From Molanna angustata (taxonomy: Eukaryota; Arthropoda; Insecta; Trichoptera; Molannidae), in NCBI GenBank assembly GCA_963576475.1, contig OY754981.1, forward strand, positions 15,756,716 to 15,820,715: a stretch of DNA of 64,000 nt, written 5' to 3'. Made by a program: the position numbers and the translations under genes. Under the pieces are notes generated by a model that was not told the origin of the DNA, ran no database searches, and saw only the letters and a program-made list of their open reading frames with translations. Of this stretch, positions 63,608-64,000 are shown piece by piece. How positions within the stretch are numbered: the stretch's first letter is position 1; the number at the start of each line of letters is the position of its first letter.

Positions 63608-64000
63608 CTTTTATGTCCCGCCGTTGGCCAAGAATGTAAATTAGTGAAGGAATAAGCAATCGTTTATATAATATTGTCACAAAAAATATTTGCTAATTCG
63701 TAGTATGAAAAGTAGTTTGAAATTTAATTGAGTTTAAGCGATGTAAAATGTTCAAGTGATGGCCACAACCCATTTGTTTTTATATATAAGTAGGTACATA
63801 CAATTTCTGCACGCATGGACTATGGTAAAAGGTTTAAATATGACTGATTATAAAGAGACAACGTTGTAAAGTGTTTGGATTTGGCCACAACCCCCATTTT
63901 TTTTTATTGTCATCGAACGCAAATGTGTTTTAAATATTTAGTAATTTTGGATGATGGGAAATGGCTTAAAAATTTAATAAACAAAAGTACTGAAAAGATT
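63608..64000. other. Flank after the truncated BEL element, with two family-B end-like units
   Basis: TGATGGCCACAACCCATTTG (63758) and TTGGCCACAACCCCCATTTT (63881) resemble the complement of the family-B/J start (GAGTGGGTTGTGGCCAAC). Each follows a GATGTAAAATGTTC / GTTGTAAAGTGTTTGG stretch, so they are two related partial units. No gene is seen. Confidence 0.4.

Overview
This is AT-rich eukaryotic DNA, almost certainly from an insect. Lepidoptera is my best guess, because one LINE family ends in an ATGGCGTGATGGTATG(TATG)n type tail that I associate with moths and butterflies; a sequence search would be needed to confirm it. There is no bacterial-style gene organisation. I recognise only one piece of a host gene: a 211-bp internal exon at 13202-13412 (+) coding for part of the extracellular ligand-binding domain of a natriuretic-peptide-receptor / receptor-guanylate-cyclase-like protein. 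Most of the window is probably intron and flanking DNA of that gene or its neighbours. Nearly everything else identifiable is transposable-element sequence. Layout: 1-5.2 kb holds microsatellites, an anonymous repeat (family A), and a three-deep nest (family-B element interrupted by a tRNA-derived SINE, itself interrupted by a Penelope-like element with a GIY-YIG ORF and a hammerhead-like RNA), then a mariner-type MITE and a LINE fragment. 8.1-9.4 kb holds a LINE tail, two abutting MITEs that share a TAA target site, and a retroposed tail with a 70-base A/T run. 11-15.6 kb holds a long-inverted-repeat MITE, family-B and SINE copies, the host exon, LINE debris, and a perfect 63-bp inverted repeat enclosing a second hammerhead-like motif. 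16.7-22.6 kb holds a foldback element, a third hammerhead-like motif and several 5'-truncated LINEs. 25-30.7 kb holds foldbacks, a tandem array, SINE and LINE insertions, and a piggyBac-like MITE with TTAA ends. 31-42 kb holds nested LINEs, a 62-bp tandem array made from LINE coding sequence, further family-B copies, and a LINE/SINE pair that shares its 3' hairpin. 44.4-49.5 kb is a complete Ty3/gypsy element on the minus strand, probably CsRn1 clade, with 4-bp target duplications and near-identical LTRs but a broken pol. 50.9-58.9 kb holds a 162-bp-arm inverted repeat, minisatellites, LINEs, SINEs and MITEs. 59.4-63.6 kb is a BEL/Pao retrotransposon (gag plus PR-RT-RNase H) cut off before its integrase core. 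The mobile elements group into partnerships. LINE families here (called S, T, R, U and V) supply most retroposed tails. SINE-2 shares the 3' stem-loop of LINE V and was probably mobilised by it. SINE-1 carries pol III A and B boxes. Several MITEs retain target-site duplications diagnostic of Harbinger (TAA), piggyBac (TTAA) or mariner (TA) transposases, none of which is encoded here. The most striking observation is that three unrelated-looking loci carry the same RNA architecture: 4-bp stem I, CNGANGA, one extra base, stem II hairpin, GAAA, a self-complementary tetranucleotide, UH, then stem I closing. At least one lies inside a Penelope-like element, which fits the known association of those elements with hammerhead ribozymes. 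All calls come from reading the sequence without database searches; family letters A-J and LINE names S/T/R/U/V are labels I made up for this window.
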